From Acidobacteriota bacterium (GTDB lineage: Bacteria; Acidobacteriota; Terriglobia; Versatilivoradales; Versatilivoraceae): a stretch of DNA of 6,327 nt. Of the stretch, positions 1-6,326 are shown in pieces (position 1 is the first letter of the stretch; every line of letters begins with the position of its first letter). The translations under genes were made by a program, and so were the position numbers. Where the stretch lies: the NCBI GenBank assembly GCA_026706225.1, contig JAPOZE010000233.1, positions 1-6,327 of the forward strand, in the 5' to 3' direction. The notes under the pieces were generated by a model, which saw only the letters and a program-made list of their open reading frames with translations, ran no database searches and was not told where the DNA came from.

Positions 1-1
1 A

Positions 2-2158
2 GGTGAGGGTGCCGTCGTTGGAGCTGTTGTCCACGCTCACCACGTACAAGTAGGCTTCTCGGGGGATCAACCAACTGATGAAACCGTTCTCCACCCGGGT
101 CGAGACGGACTTCTGAGAATAGCCCTTGGCCGGAAGATTGAACCGGATGATCTGCACGGGGTCGGCGCCTCTTTCGCCGGAATGGACTCTGGCAGTCACC
201 GTCTGGCTTTGGCTCGAACTGTTGAACACCCCGATGTTGGTCCGCTTGGTGTCGTTCACGTTGACACCCAAGCTTATGGCCGATCCGGTATAGAGGAGCG
301 GCGGCGTGGGCTGGTTGAGAACAACGGTGGTGTTTCTGCCGCTGGACGTATCGATGAAGACCTCGACCGAAGCGACCTGAAAAGGCTTCTCGGCCGTGAA
401 CTCGACAGCGCCGGCCCCCCGGTATTCGAAGAGGGAATCCAGAAAATTGTTCCAGGAGGAATAGGTAACCGCTTTCAGCGAGATCGTTTCCTCCTTCACC
501 AGCCCCTGGGCTCCGAAGAGCTTTGCCGTGACCTCGATGTCTTCCTCGCTGAGGTTGGCCAGGGTGAGGTTGGTCTTGAATATTCCCCCGAACCTGCCGG
601 AAACGTTGGCGGTGGTGGGAATCACCCAGCGGCGGGAAGTGAGTGGCGTGAGCCCTCCACCCGCGGGAACCGCAAGCGTGGTGGCTGTCACCGTACTCGA
701 CCAGTCAGATACGCCGTCATCCTGATCATAGGCATACATCCGATAGCTGTAGGAACGGTCCGGCTCGACGCTGCCGTCCACGAACTCCCTGCGGCTTCTC
801 TCCAACCCCACCAACACCCGCCAGTCCCCGCCCTGGTCCTGTCTTTCGATTTGAAAACCCCTCGCATTCTCCCCGTTGTCATCCCTCCAGTTGAGCCGGA
901 TGCGGTAGGGCCCCAGGGGAGTGGCAGTGAGCTGATAGGGAGGCTGAAGCGGCTCTTGGCCTGAAACCGAAGCAAAGAGGGCGGACACGTTTCTGGCGGA
1001 GCTGACCCGGACCGTGCAGCGGTTGCCGGACACGGAATCGCATCCTCGCCAGCTCTTGAACAGAAAACCCGAATTGGGACTCGCTGTCAGAGTCAGTCTG
1101 GTCCCTGACGTATAGGTAAACCGGGGCTGGGGTTCCAGGGCGCTCAAGGCGGCATCGACCTGGATGCGGGCTCTCGCGATGTTGTTTCTTGAGTCCGTGA
1201 CGGAGACGCCCGTGCTCTTCAAGACGGAAAGCACCTGCTCCACCGAGGCGTTGGGCGCCTTGGACTTGAGCACCGCCCAGGCACCGGCGACGTGGGGAGC
1301 CGCTAGAGAGGTGCCAAACGCCGTGGCGTAGAAGTTTTCAGGATAAGATGATGTGATCCACCGGCCCGGCGCCAGCAGATCCAGCTCCGGGGAACTGTTG
1401 GAGAAGTCGGAGACCTCGTCCCGTTTTGTCTCCGAGCCGTCGCGACCGGAACTGCCATCGTCGGTCGATCCCACGCTCACTACGCTGGAGATGCAGCCGG
1501 GGAAATTGATTCCCGTGGAGGATTCTTCGTTTCCAGAGGACGAGACCGCAGCAATTCCGACGGCCCGCAGATTATCGACAATGGCTTTATAGGATGGAGA
1601 AAAATTGTCGCAGGCAGCGGGAAAGGTTTCCACGGTGCCCAAGCTCAGGTTGACAGCCGCAACATCGAAACGGTCACTTAATTCGAGGATTCGCTCCAAG
1701 CCGGAGATCTGATCCGTCAAGCTCGATCTCATGCAGGGTTCATCCGATTCCTCTTCTTCTTCCGGGCAATCGTCAGGCCCAAGCTTCGAGAAAACCTGTA
1801 TCGAGATGAGGCTGGCGTCTCTGGCCACGCCTGAGAAATCCGGCCCTCTGCCGGCGGCTATCCCGGCGATGTGGGTCCCATGAAAGCAGCGAGGCAAATC
1901 TGCGTCCGAACAGGGCAGGCCCGAGCCCCGGGAGGTGGATCGGGTAACGCCCCCGGGACAGAGTGATTCTCCACGGCCCGAGCCCGAATAGCAGGCCTCC
2001 GACACGACCTTGCCCGCCAGGAACCGATGGTTCTTGTCCACGCCCGTATCCAGAATGGCAATGGTCTGGGCTGAGCCGCCGAAACCCTGACTCCAGGCCT
2101 GAGGCGCTCCCACCAGTGGGATGCTTTCCTCCAGCTTCGGTTTGAGCAGCTTGTCCTC
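2..2158 (-). CDS. S8 subtilisin-like serine protease, catalytic and C-terminal part (after in-frame stop; runs off window)
   Basis: This is the 719-codon continuation, in the same frame, of the gene starting at 3166. It is separated from it only by a TAA and is still open at the window edge. Numbering from the ATG at 3166, the peptidase S8 domain spans about 340-675. It shows catalytic Asp373 (ILDTGVD), His429 (FHGTHIAG), oxyanion Asn546 (SSSGNE) and Ser620 (GTSLAAPHVAG), so it looks catalytically intact. Eight cysteines in the domain suggest disulfides and an extracytoplasmic enzyme. After it come the back half of an InlB-type repeat (about 683-732, YTSGTRLTLTASPNSGF, then WRGC), a fibronectin III domain (about 742-831, with LNWRD and YSYRMYAYD) and a beta-rich tail from about 832 (WVIPTTANVSGRFGGIF) of a kind seen in large secreted proteins. 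By itself this part lacks a signal peptide. A GTG at 2111-2113 is the nearest plausible restart. I infer that it is either the 3' part of a pseudogene or of one protein mis-split by a base error. The S8 assignment is very secure; whether it is expressed is unknown. Confidence 0.88.
2111..2132 (-). promoter_or_regulatory. Possible internal restart site after the TAA
   Basis: The minus strand carries GGAGGA at 2127-2132, followed 13 bases later by an in-frame GTG (2111-2113), with a CTG 10 bases away just before it. Ribosomes terminating at 2159 could in principle restart here and make the catalytic domain without a signal peptide. The spacing is longer than ideal, and GGAGGA also simply encodes the Leu-Glu-Glu stretch of the conserved protein. 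I consider it weak. Confidence 0.2.
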
Positions 2159-2161
2159 TTA
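2159..2161 (-). other. In-frame TAA stop interrupting the protease gene
   Basis: The minus strand reads GTG GTC AGC ATC TAA GAG GAC AAG. Protein sequence before it (DPQVVSI) and after it (EDKLLKPKLEESIPLVGAPQ) forms one continuous I9-to-S8 junction with no frame change. In related subtilases this place usually reads like VSIEED, so the ancestral codon was probably GAA (Glu), one G-to-T change away; CAA is also one change away. I saw no selenocysteine- or pyrrolysine-type signal, since those use TGA and TAG. A sequencing or assembly error cannot be excluded from one sequence. Confidence 0.9.
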
Positions 2162-3166
2162 GATGCTGACCACCTGCGGGTCCGAGGCCAGAGCCTCCAG
2201 TGCGCCCTCATCCACCTCCATAGCCAAGAAGGGAATGTACTTGAACCTCCTGACGGACGAAAGGCTGTAGCTGCTCATTCTGACCAACAGGCCCTGCTGG
2301 GCTCGATCGACCCGGCTCACCATGGCCGCCCGCGCCGCTGCATCCTTGAAGCTGCTTGGGGCTGCGGCTTCGGGGCCACGTTCGGGCCTTAGCCCGACGA
2401 TGACTCGCACCCGGCCCTCCGCCTGGACCTTGGCCGTCAGCTCCGCAATGGCCCTGGCCCTTTGAGCGCTTGCCGCAGGTTTGACTGCCACGACGGGTCC
2501 GTCCGAAGGCGGGGCGAGAGCAACCTCACCCTGGGTGAGACTGCTGAGCCTGTTGGTTGTGGCGGTGCAAGTCGACGTCCGGCTCGGGGTGATGGTTCCG
2601 CCCCGCCGCGGGACCACCCCGGTGGTCAGTGGAAAGCAACCGGAAGCCGAACTTTGCCGAACCGTAATGGTTCTGCTGTACTCGTTGTCCCTTTCGTTGC
2701 TCTCGGATACCGAGTCTTCGGTATCGACAACGATCTTGAGGGTGTGCGTACCGGCGCCCAAACGTCCGATCCAGTAGTCGGACCAAGAGGTCAAATAATT
2801 GCTCATCAGGGGCGAAGCAGAAGACCTTTCACTTTCGAATGTCCGCGCCGGCCGCCCGTCGATAAAAAGCTCCACACTAAAGGACTCCGTCACCGAGGCA
2901 GAGCCGTCGTTGATCACCGCAAAGTCGACGAAGAGATCATCGGTGTCCCTCAATGGGGAGCTGTCGCTGCGAGTGTCCTTTACATTGGACACCACGATCC
3001 GATTCGACCAGTCCCGCGGCTGGTGCGGTCTGAGGTTGGGCAGGCTACCCTGGGCGAAATGGGAGACCGGCGAAAGGATCAGGACGGAAAGCGCGGTGGC
3101 AATTCGGAACACCAGTCCAAAGATGCTCCCACCCCACCGTTCTTTTTCAACGGACCGATAGATCAT
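2159..3166 (-). CDS. Secreted CARDB plus I9-type propeptide, N-terminal part of the S8 protease
   Basis: This encodes 335 residues ending at a TAA that interrupts a longer protease frame. The ATG at 3164-3166 is chosen over a GTG three codons upstream because a GGAAGG Shine-Dalgarno (3175-3180) sits 8 bases before the ATG but overlaps the GTG. A signal peptide is visible: basic start (YRSVEKER), hydrophobic core at about 14-31 (FRIATALSVLILSPVS) and likely cleavage after SHFA near residue 38. Residues about 44-170 look like a CARDB/APHP-type beta-sandwich (NLRP start, DLFVDFAVINDG, FSVELFIDG, HTLKIVVDTEDSVSESNERDN), a fold usually involved in surface or substrate binding. Residues 176-200 resemble the front half of an InlB-type repeat (CFPLTTGV, GGTITPS). 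An Ala/Pro linker follows. Residues about 250-335 resemble an I9 inhibitor/propeptide (RVRVIVGLR, FKYIPFLAMEVDEGALEALA, DPQVVSI), which normally folds and gates a subtilisin. Translation stops exactly at the propeptide-catalytic border, so the visible product alone has no protease activity. Confidence 0.87.
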   Translation of the reverse strand: MIYRSVEKERWGGSIFGLVFRIATALSVLILSPVSHFAQGSLPNLRPHQPRDWSNRIVVSNVKDTRSDSSPLRDTDDLFVDFAVINDGSASVTESFSVELFIDGRPARTFESERSSASPLMSNYLTSWSDYWIGRLGAGTHTLKIVVDTEDSVSESNERDNEYSRTITVRQSSASGCFPLTTGVVPRRGGTITPSRTSTCTATTNRLSSLTQGEVALAPPSDGPVVAVKPAASAQRARAIAELTAKVQAEGRVRVIVGLRPERGPEAAAPSSFKDAAARAAMVSRVDRAQQGLLVRMSSYSLSSVRRFKYIPFLAMEVDEGALEALASDPQVVSI

Positions 3167-3174
3167 TTCCGACA

Positions 3175-3180
3175 CCTTCC
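3175..3180 (-). promoter_or_regulatory. Shine-Dalgarno of the protease gene
   Basis: GGAAGG on the minus strand, 8 bases before the ATG at 3164-3166. It decides the start: for the alternative GTG at 3173-3175 the same motif would overlap the codon itself. Confidence 0.65.
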
Positions 3181-3269
3181 AGACCCGTGGTCCGTGGAGC
3201 CAGGCCGAGCTCAGAGATGCACCATGTCGCGACCTCCGCCCAGCCTCGCCGGCAGGGCGCTAGTGTTCG

Positions 3270-3295
3270 GAATGAGTCTTTCCCACAACTCACTC
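3270..3295 (-). repeat. Small hairpin upstream of the protease gene
   Basis: On the minus strand the arms GAGTGAGT and ACTCATTC pair over 8 positions, including one G-T wobble, around a 10-base loop. It lies about 105 bases before the protease start. It lacks a T tract, so it is not a standard terminator. It could be a leader hairpin or operator, or chance. Confidence 0.25.
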
Positions 3296-3362
3296 TGGTC
3301 CGCACCTATCACGCATCCTCACCAACCACGGGGTCTTGATGCCATGCCATGAATTTGGGAAT

Positions 3363-3384
3363 ATGGTCTTATGAAGACGACCAT
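3363..3384. repeat. Dyad around the antitoxin start codon
   Basis: ATGGTC (3363-3368) and GACCAT (3379-3384) are exact inverted repeats. Nested inside, GTCTT (3366-3370) and AAGAC (3374-3378) flank the ATG at 3371-3373 symmetrically. Antitoxins often bind palindromes at their own start, so this may be a relict operator, but a dyad of this size can also occur by chance. Confidence 0.35.
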
Positions 3385-3462
3385 CGATCTCCCCGACGCT
3401 ACCTCCGAGAGGCGGAGGCCATGGCTGCCGCCCGTGGCATGACCCTGAAGCAGTTCATAACG
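3371..3462 (+). pseudogene. Frameshifted, truncated type II antitoxin (VapB-like) remnant
   Basis: Starting at the ATG at 3371 the plus strand reads MKTTIDLPDA, the classic opening of small VapB/ribbon-helix-helix-type antitoxins. In that frame it degenerates and stops at 3440-3442. Moving to the next frame at about 3400 gives YLREAEAMAAARGM, then TLKQFIT, which is the expected continuation of the same family. Adding a single base near 3398-3400 would join both parts into one 31-residue segment, so the sequence most likely lost one base. Homology ends at FIT (3462). Such antitoxins are usually about 70-85 residues, so the C-terminal toxin-binding half is gone, and no PIN-domain toxin follows: the propeller gene's 3' end begins at 3501. 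It is on the opposite strand to all its neighbours. I infer a dead fragment of a former toxin-antitoxin pair; the family call rests on motif recognition alone. Confidence 0.6.
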
Positions 3463-3500
3463 GCTATGTGGATAACACTCAATGGTTCCGGGCAAGCCGG

Positions 3501-4634
3501 TCAGGGGGTGACCTGCTCCAGGATGGCGACGTCCCCGGGGTTCCAGGTCTGGGCGATGATGTAGAGCTTGCCGTCGATCCGGCGCACCACGGCGTCGTGG
3601 ATGTGTTGAAAGGTTTGCAGGCCCAGCTCGTCCTTGACCATCACCGTGGAAATCACCCGGTCCCCTTCAAGAATGTAGATGGGCGCGCCCTTGCTGCGGT
3701 CGGGGCCGTACAGGCAACCCACCACGGCGTATTTCCCCACGTAATCGATGTCGATGGGAAAGGAACCGACCGGCAGCTTCAGGGTGGACCGGTAGTGCCC
3801 GTAGCGGGTGAAGCGCTCCACCTTGGCGTTGGGGCGGTCCGAAACCGCCAGGTGGCGCTTGTCGGGAGTCAGAGTGATGCCGTGCCCCGTGCCGAACCGG
3901 CCGGGGCCACTGCCCTTGCCGCCGAAAGCCAGGTCGTGCCAGGCGACCCGAAAGGGGTCGGTGCCCAGGACTCGGGCCGTCAGGACGAAGTCGAGACTCG
4001 AGTAGCCGGTCGTCACGTAAAGCGTTCCGTCGAGATGCTCCACGTCGGTCGGGGCAAAATTCCCTTTTCCCCGGAAGTAGTCGTTGACGGTGGGATGATC
4101 GAAGTCGTTTTCCGCGGTGGGAGACTGCAGCGTGTGGACCAGGGCGCCGTCAAGCGTGGTGGTGTAAATGTCCCCGGTCTTGTGGGCCGGAAAGGTCAGG
4201 TAGCCTTTTCCATCGGCGCCGTACCAGATGGTGACATTGTGCAGATTCACCTCTCTGATTGCCTCCGGAGTGTCCAGAAGCCGAACGGTCTTCAGGTCTG
4301 AGCTGATCTGCAGGATTCCCGCTCCGGCCAGGGCGAAGTAGGTCTCTCCCCTTCCGGGGCGGCGGTCCACCGTGAAGCCCCCGTGGGCGGCGGCCAGGAC
4401 CTTCCTGGCTTCTTCCGGCAGCCGTTTCGAGGTATGCAGGACCCGAAACTTCATGGCCCCCTGCCCGCTCACCGCACCTTCGGAAGTCTTTGCCGTGGCG
4501 GCGCCTTCCATACCGCCGACAACCGTGAAGGCCACCGCGGACCGGTGGTCATGAGAGAAGAGCGCCGGAGACCCGGAGCTGAGGCTCAACACAACGGCCC
4601 AGGCACAGACAAGGACATGGGTGTGCCGCTTCAT
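3501..4634 (-). CDS. Secreted six-bladed beta-propeller with PAL-like active-site residues (NHL-type repeats)
   Basis: This encodes 377 residues. The ATG at 4632-4634 is chosen because GGGGAGGG lies 7 bases upstream and a signal peptide follows immediately (MKRHTHVLVCAWAVVLSLSS, cleavage likely near GSPA, residues 21-24). An ATG at 4722-4724 would add 30 charged residues in front of that signal and is less likely. The mature part has NHL-like strands: KGSGPGRFGTGHGITLTPDK at 240-259 is the clearest. Aligned by eye with peptidylglycine alpha-amidating lyase, three His are in the right motifs for zinc ligands: His84 (HGGFTVD), His251 (GHGITL) and His346 (IHDAV). Tyr211 (TGYSS) and Arg267 (SDRPN) match the catalytic Tyr and Arg, and PTDVEHLDGTLYV (195-207) matches another conserved PAL segment. 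True PAL cleaves hydroxyglycine-extended peptides into amide and glyoxylate; whether this protein does so is unproven, and no partner monooxygenase is visible. It follows the barrel gene by 111 bases, so co-transcription is possible. A general NHL binding propeller is the alternative. Confidence 0.85.
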   Translation of the reverse strand: MKRHTHVLVCAWAVVLSLSSGSPALFSHDHRSAVAFTVVGGMEGAATAKTSEGAVSGQGAMKFRVLHTSKRLPEEARKVLAAAHGGFTVDRRPGRGETYFALAGAGILQISSDLKTVRLLDTPEAIREVNLHNVTIWYGADGKGYLTFPAHKTGDIYTTTLDGALVHTLQSPTAENDFDHPTVNDYFRGKGNFAPTDVEHLDGTLYVTTGYSSLDFVLTARVLGTDPFRVAWHDLAFGGKGSGPGRFGTGHGITLTPDKRHLAVSDRPNAKVERFTRYGHYRSTLKLPVGSFPIDIDYVGKYAVVGCLYGPDRSKGAPIYILEGDRVISTVMVKDELGLQTFQHIHDAVVRRIDGKLYIIAQTWNPGDVAILEQVTP

Positions 4635-4745
4635 GAAATGACCCTCCCCGTTGGAAATGGGATGCAAACGATCTTCCGAATCGTGCGTTGGGCGCCGGGA
4701 GTTCCGGCTTCGGCAGGCGAACATAGATAGAGGAGCCTCCGGCGG
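4635..4745 (-). other. Short spacer between barrel and propeller genes
   Basis: These 111 bases hold the propeller Shine-Dalgarno. A GCCGG/CCGGC hairpin (4694-4708, 5-base stem and loop) has no T tract and is not a convincing terminator. No clear promoter is seen, so the two genes may share a transcript. Confidence 0.45.
4642..4649 (-). promoter_or_regulatory. Strong Shine-Dalgarno of the propeller gene
   Basis: GGGGAGGG on the minus strand, 7 bases before the ATG at 4632-4634. It supports this start over the upstream ATG at 4722-4724, whose nearest GGAGG is 11 bases away and which would bury the signal peptide inside the protein. Confidence 0.75.
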
Positions 4746-6326
4746 TCAGGCCGACTTTGCCTCCTTGTAGCGCACCATCAGCTCCAGCTTCTCGATCAGG
4801 ACCTCCTCGGAAATTTCGGACGGACGGTCGGCGACGCGAACCCCCACCAGGTTCTTTCCCAGGGCGAGCTGGTCCGGCTTGACGTCGAATTCCAGCCATC
4901 CAGAGCCGACACGGGCGGTTCCCAGGTTGAGGTTGTTGATCCTCACTTCGACCCGCTTCTCGATGCCTCGTGCCATTCCGCTGGTCCAGTGTGGCTCCGG
5001 ACCCGGTCCGCCAACCCGCTCGGGAACGAGTCTGTCCCTGACCATGACGGGGGGATGCTTCCTGCTCCTGGGCAACCGCGCCGCGGCCGGATCGTTCAGC
5101 AGCAAACGGAGGTGAAGCTCGGTGACCCGGTCGGCCTCCGACGGGATATCGTCGCCCACATTGAGGGTCAGCAAAGTATCCACCCTGCCACTGTTGTCCA
5201 GAGGCGCGGGCAATGCCTCCAGCATGTTGGTGTTGGAATACATAAACCTGGGAGTCGTCCAGTCCTCGGGATTCGGCATCACAATTTTTCCGTGACCGCC
5301 GCCCCGTCGCTGAACCACGAAGGTCTTGTCCAGGTGGCGAATGACCTCGGCTCCTCCCATCTCGCGGAAGGCCTGCTGATGCATGGGCCAATGGAGTTCT
5401 CCCGGGTCGGGGCCGTACTTGAAGTTGAAGGTCTGAATGCCGTCGGCGCCCTGGTGGTACCAGTTGGACCAGACTCCCCGAAGAACTTCGATGGGAGGAG
5501 CGCAGTAGCCGTCCGAGGAGTGATGGTCGTCGATCACGCCCAGCAGCTTGGTGGGCAATCCCTCGGCGAGCTGACGAAAAGCCGGCAGGTCCACTTCGAA
5601 ATTGCGGCATCCCAGAGCCAGGATGTCCACCAGTTGCTCCCTGATCCAGGCGCCGACATCCATTCCGTCGAAATGACAGCCCACCAGGTTCTCCGGGACC
5701 CGGGCGGCCAGCAGGAAGGCCCGGCCGCGGCGACGCTCCACCTCCAGGGTCATCATCCGGATTCTACGGATGAGATCGGTCAGCAGGGAGTGATGTTCCC
5801 AGGCCTGACCCGGAGGGAAAATCGGGCACATGCGGGCAAAATCGAGCTCGATTCCGTCGAAGTCGTAGACCGTCGCGACCTCCTCCATCTTGCTGAAGAC
5901 ATAGTCGCGCACACCCTCGACGGCATAGTTCCAGATCCCGTTGGGATTCCAGGGCATGACCATGATCCAGTCGGGATTTTGCTGCTTGAGCGGGATGCGA
6001 TTCTGATTGTGCATGTCATCGATGAAGGTCCCCCGCCCCGGAATAAATTGGGGGTCGTTGTCGCTGCCGTTCATGCGTTCGGAGAAGAAGACTTCCAGCC
6101 CGCGCTTACGGGTCTCGTCCTGAAAAATCCGTACAATGTCAATCCCTTCCCTGATCCAGCGCTGGTAGGCGGGCTGATTGTAGGTCGGCAAAATCTTGCT
6201 GGGGTAGGCAGCCACGTTACCCTCCCCCCAATTCCACCACACGCTGTCGATGCAGGACTCCGGGTCGTCGATGAAGGCGAAGCGACTCTCCAGGATGGCA
6301 TCGATACTTGGATAGGTGTCGGGATC
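4746..6326 (-). CDS. Glycoside-hydrolase-like TIM-barrel protein (GHL10-like), 5' end outside the window
   Basis: The visible part is 526 codons ending at TGA 4746-4748. The frame is open to the window edge with no ATG in its first 28 codons. A GTG at 6240-6242 (VWWNWGEGN) is internal, because the residues before it (DPDTYPSIDAILESRF, FIDDPESCIDSV) read as normal protein. Numbering from the edge, residues about 29-330 look like a glycosidase-type (beta/alpha)8 barrel: WWNWGEGN, FFSERMNGSDND (80-91), MPWNPNG (124-130), the strand DFDGIELDFAR (155-165) carrying candidate acidic catalytic residues, LGVIDDHHSSDGY (262-274) and WSNWYHQGADGIQTFNF (286-302). Residues about 400-520 form a beta-rich C-terminal domain (LHLRLLLND, VEVRINNLNLG, LVGVRVADR), possibly carbohydrate-binding. 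The family is related to GHL10/family-10-like predicted hydrolases. The substrate is unknown and whether it is secreted cannot be judged without the start. The secreted propeller gene follows 111 bases downstream. Confidence 0.82.
   Translation of the reverse strand, partial: DPDTYPSIDAILESRFAFIDDPESCIDSVWWNWGEGNVAAYPSKILPTYNQPAYQRWIREGIDIVRIFQDETRKRGLEVFFSERMNGSDNDPQFIPGRGTFIDDMHNQNRIPLKQQNPDWIMVMPWNPNGIWNYAVEGVRDYVFSKMEEVATVYDFDGIELDFARMCPIFPPGQAWEHHSLLTDLIRRIRMMTLEVERRRGRAFLLAARVPENLVGCHFDGMDVGAWIREQLVDILALGCRNFEVDLPAFRQLAEGLPTKLLGVIDDHHSSDGYCAPPIEVLRGVWSNWYHQGADGIQTFNFKYGPDPGELHWPMHQQAFREMGGAEVIRHLDKTFVVQRRGGGHGKIVMPNPEDWTTPRFMYSNTNMLEALPAPLDNSGRVDTLLTLNVGDDIPSEADRVTELHLRLLLNDPAAARLPRSRKHPPVMVRDRLVPERVGGPGPEPHWTSGMARGIEKRVEVRINNLNLGTARVGSGWLEFDVKPDQLALGKNLVGVRVADRPSEISEEVLIEKLELMVRYKEAKSA

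Larger units (their letters stand above)
3167..3500. other. Intergenic region between propeller and protease genes
   Basis: These 334 bases separate two minus-strand genes. They hold the protease Shine-Dalgarno, a small hairpin at 3270-3295, a tandem GCCAT repeat near 3340-3351 and a plus-strand antitoxin remnant (3371-3462) with a dyad around its start codon. I saw no convincing -35/-10 pair for the protease and no GC stem followed by a T tract to terminate the propeller gene. The length and the gene debris suggest the protease is transcribed separately from the two genes before it. Confidence 0.6.

Noticed and set aside
182..964. Plus-strand open frame of 260 codons
   Set aside because: It lies antisense to the fibronectin III and tail part of the protease, whose translation shows clear domains. 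The plus frame has low-complexity, Arg/Gly/Pro-rich content typical of a GC-rich shadow.
1858..2211. Minus-strand open frame of 117 codons at the protease stop, which might suggest a frameshift rather than a nonsense change
   Set aside because: Its translation is Arg/Trp/Pro-rich and unrelated to the family. The S8 sequence continues in the original frame immediately after the TAA, so no frameshift is needed.
3260..3300. TTGTGG followed after 17 bases by CACTAG as a sigma-70 promoter for the protease
   Set aside because: The -10 match is poor, and in GC-rich DNA such a weak pair is expected by chance.
2462..3352. Plus-strand open frame of 296 codons
   Set aside because: Antisense to the CARDB and propeptide coding region and with no recognisable motif; the minus strand carries a signal peptide, Shine-Dalgarno and conserved domains.
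3468..4301. Plus-strand open frame of 277 codons
   Set aside because: Antisense to the propeller gene, rich in Val/Gly/Asp as expected from the complement of propeller codons, with no family resemblance.
4694..4708. GCCGG/CCGGC hairpin as a terminator of the barrel gene
   Set aside because: Only five pairs, no following T tract on the minus strand, and it lies close to the next gene's start.
4722..4724. ATG at 4722-4724 as start of the propeller gene
   Set aside because: It would place 30 charged residues before a clear signal peptide; the ATG at 4632-4634 has a strong Shine-Dalgarno at ideal spacing.
4549..5610. Minus-strand open frame of 353 codons overlapping the barrel gene
   Set aside because: Another frame of the barrel gene; its product is Arg/Gly/Ser-rich without motifs, while the competing frame has a continuous glycosidase-like sequence.
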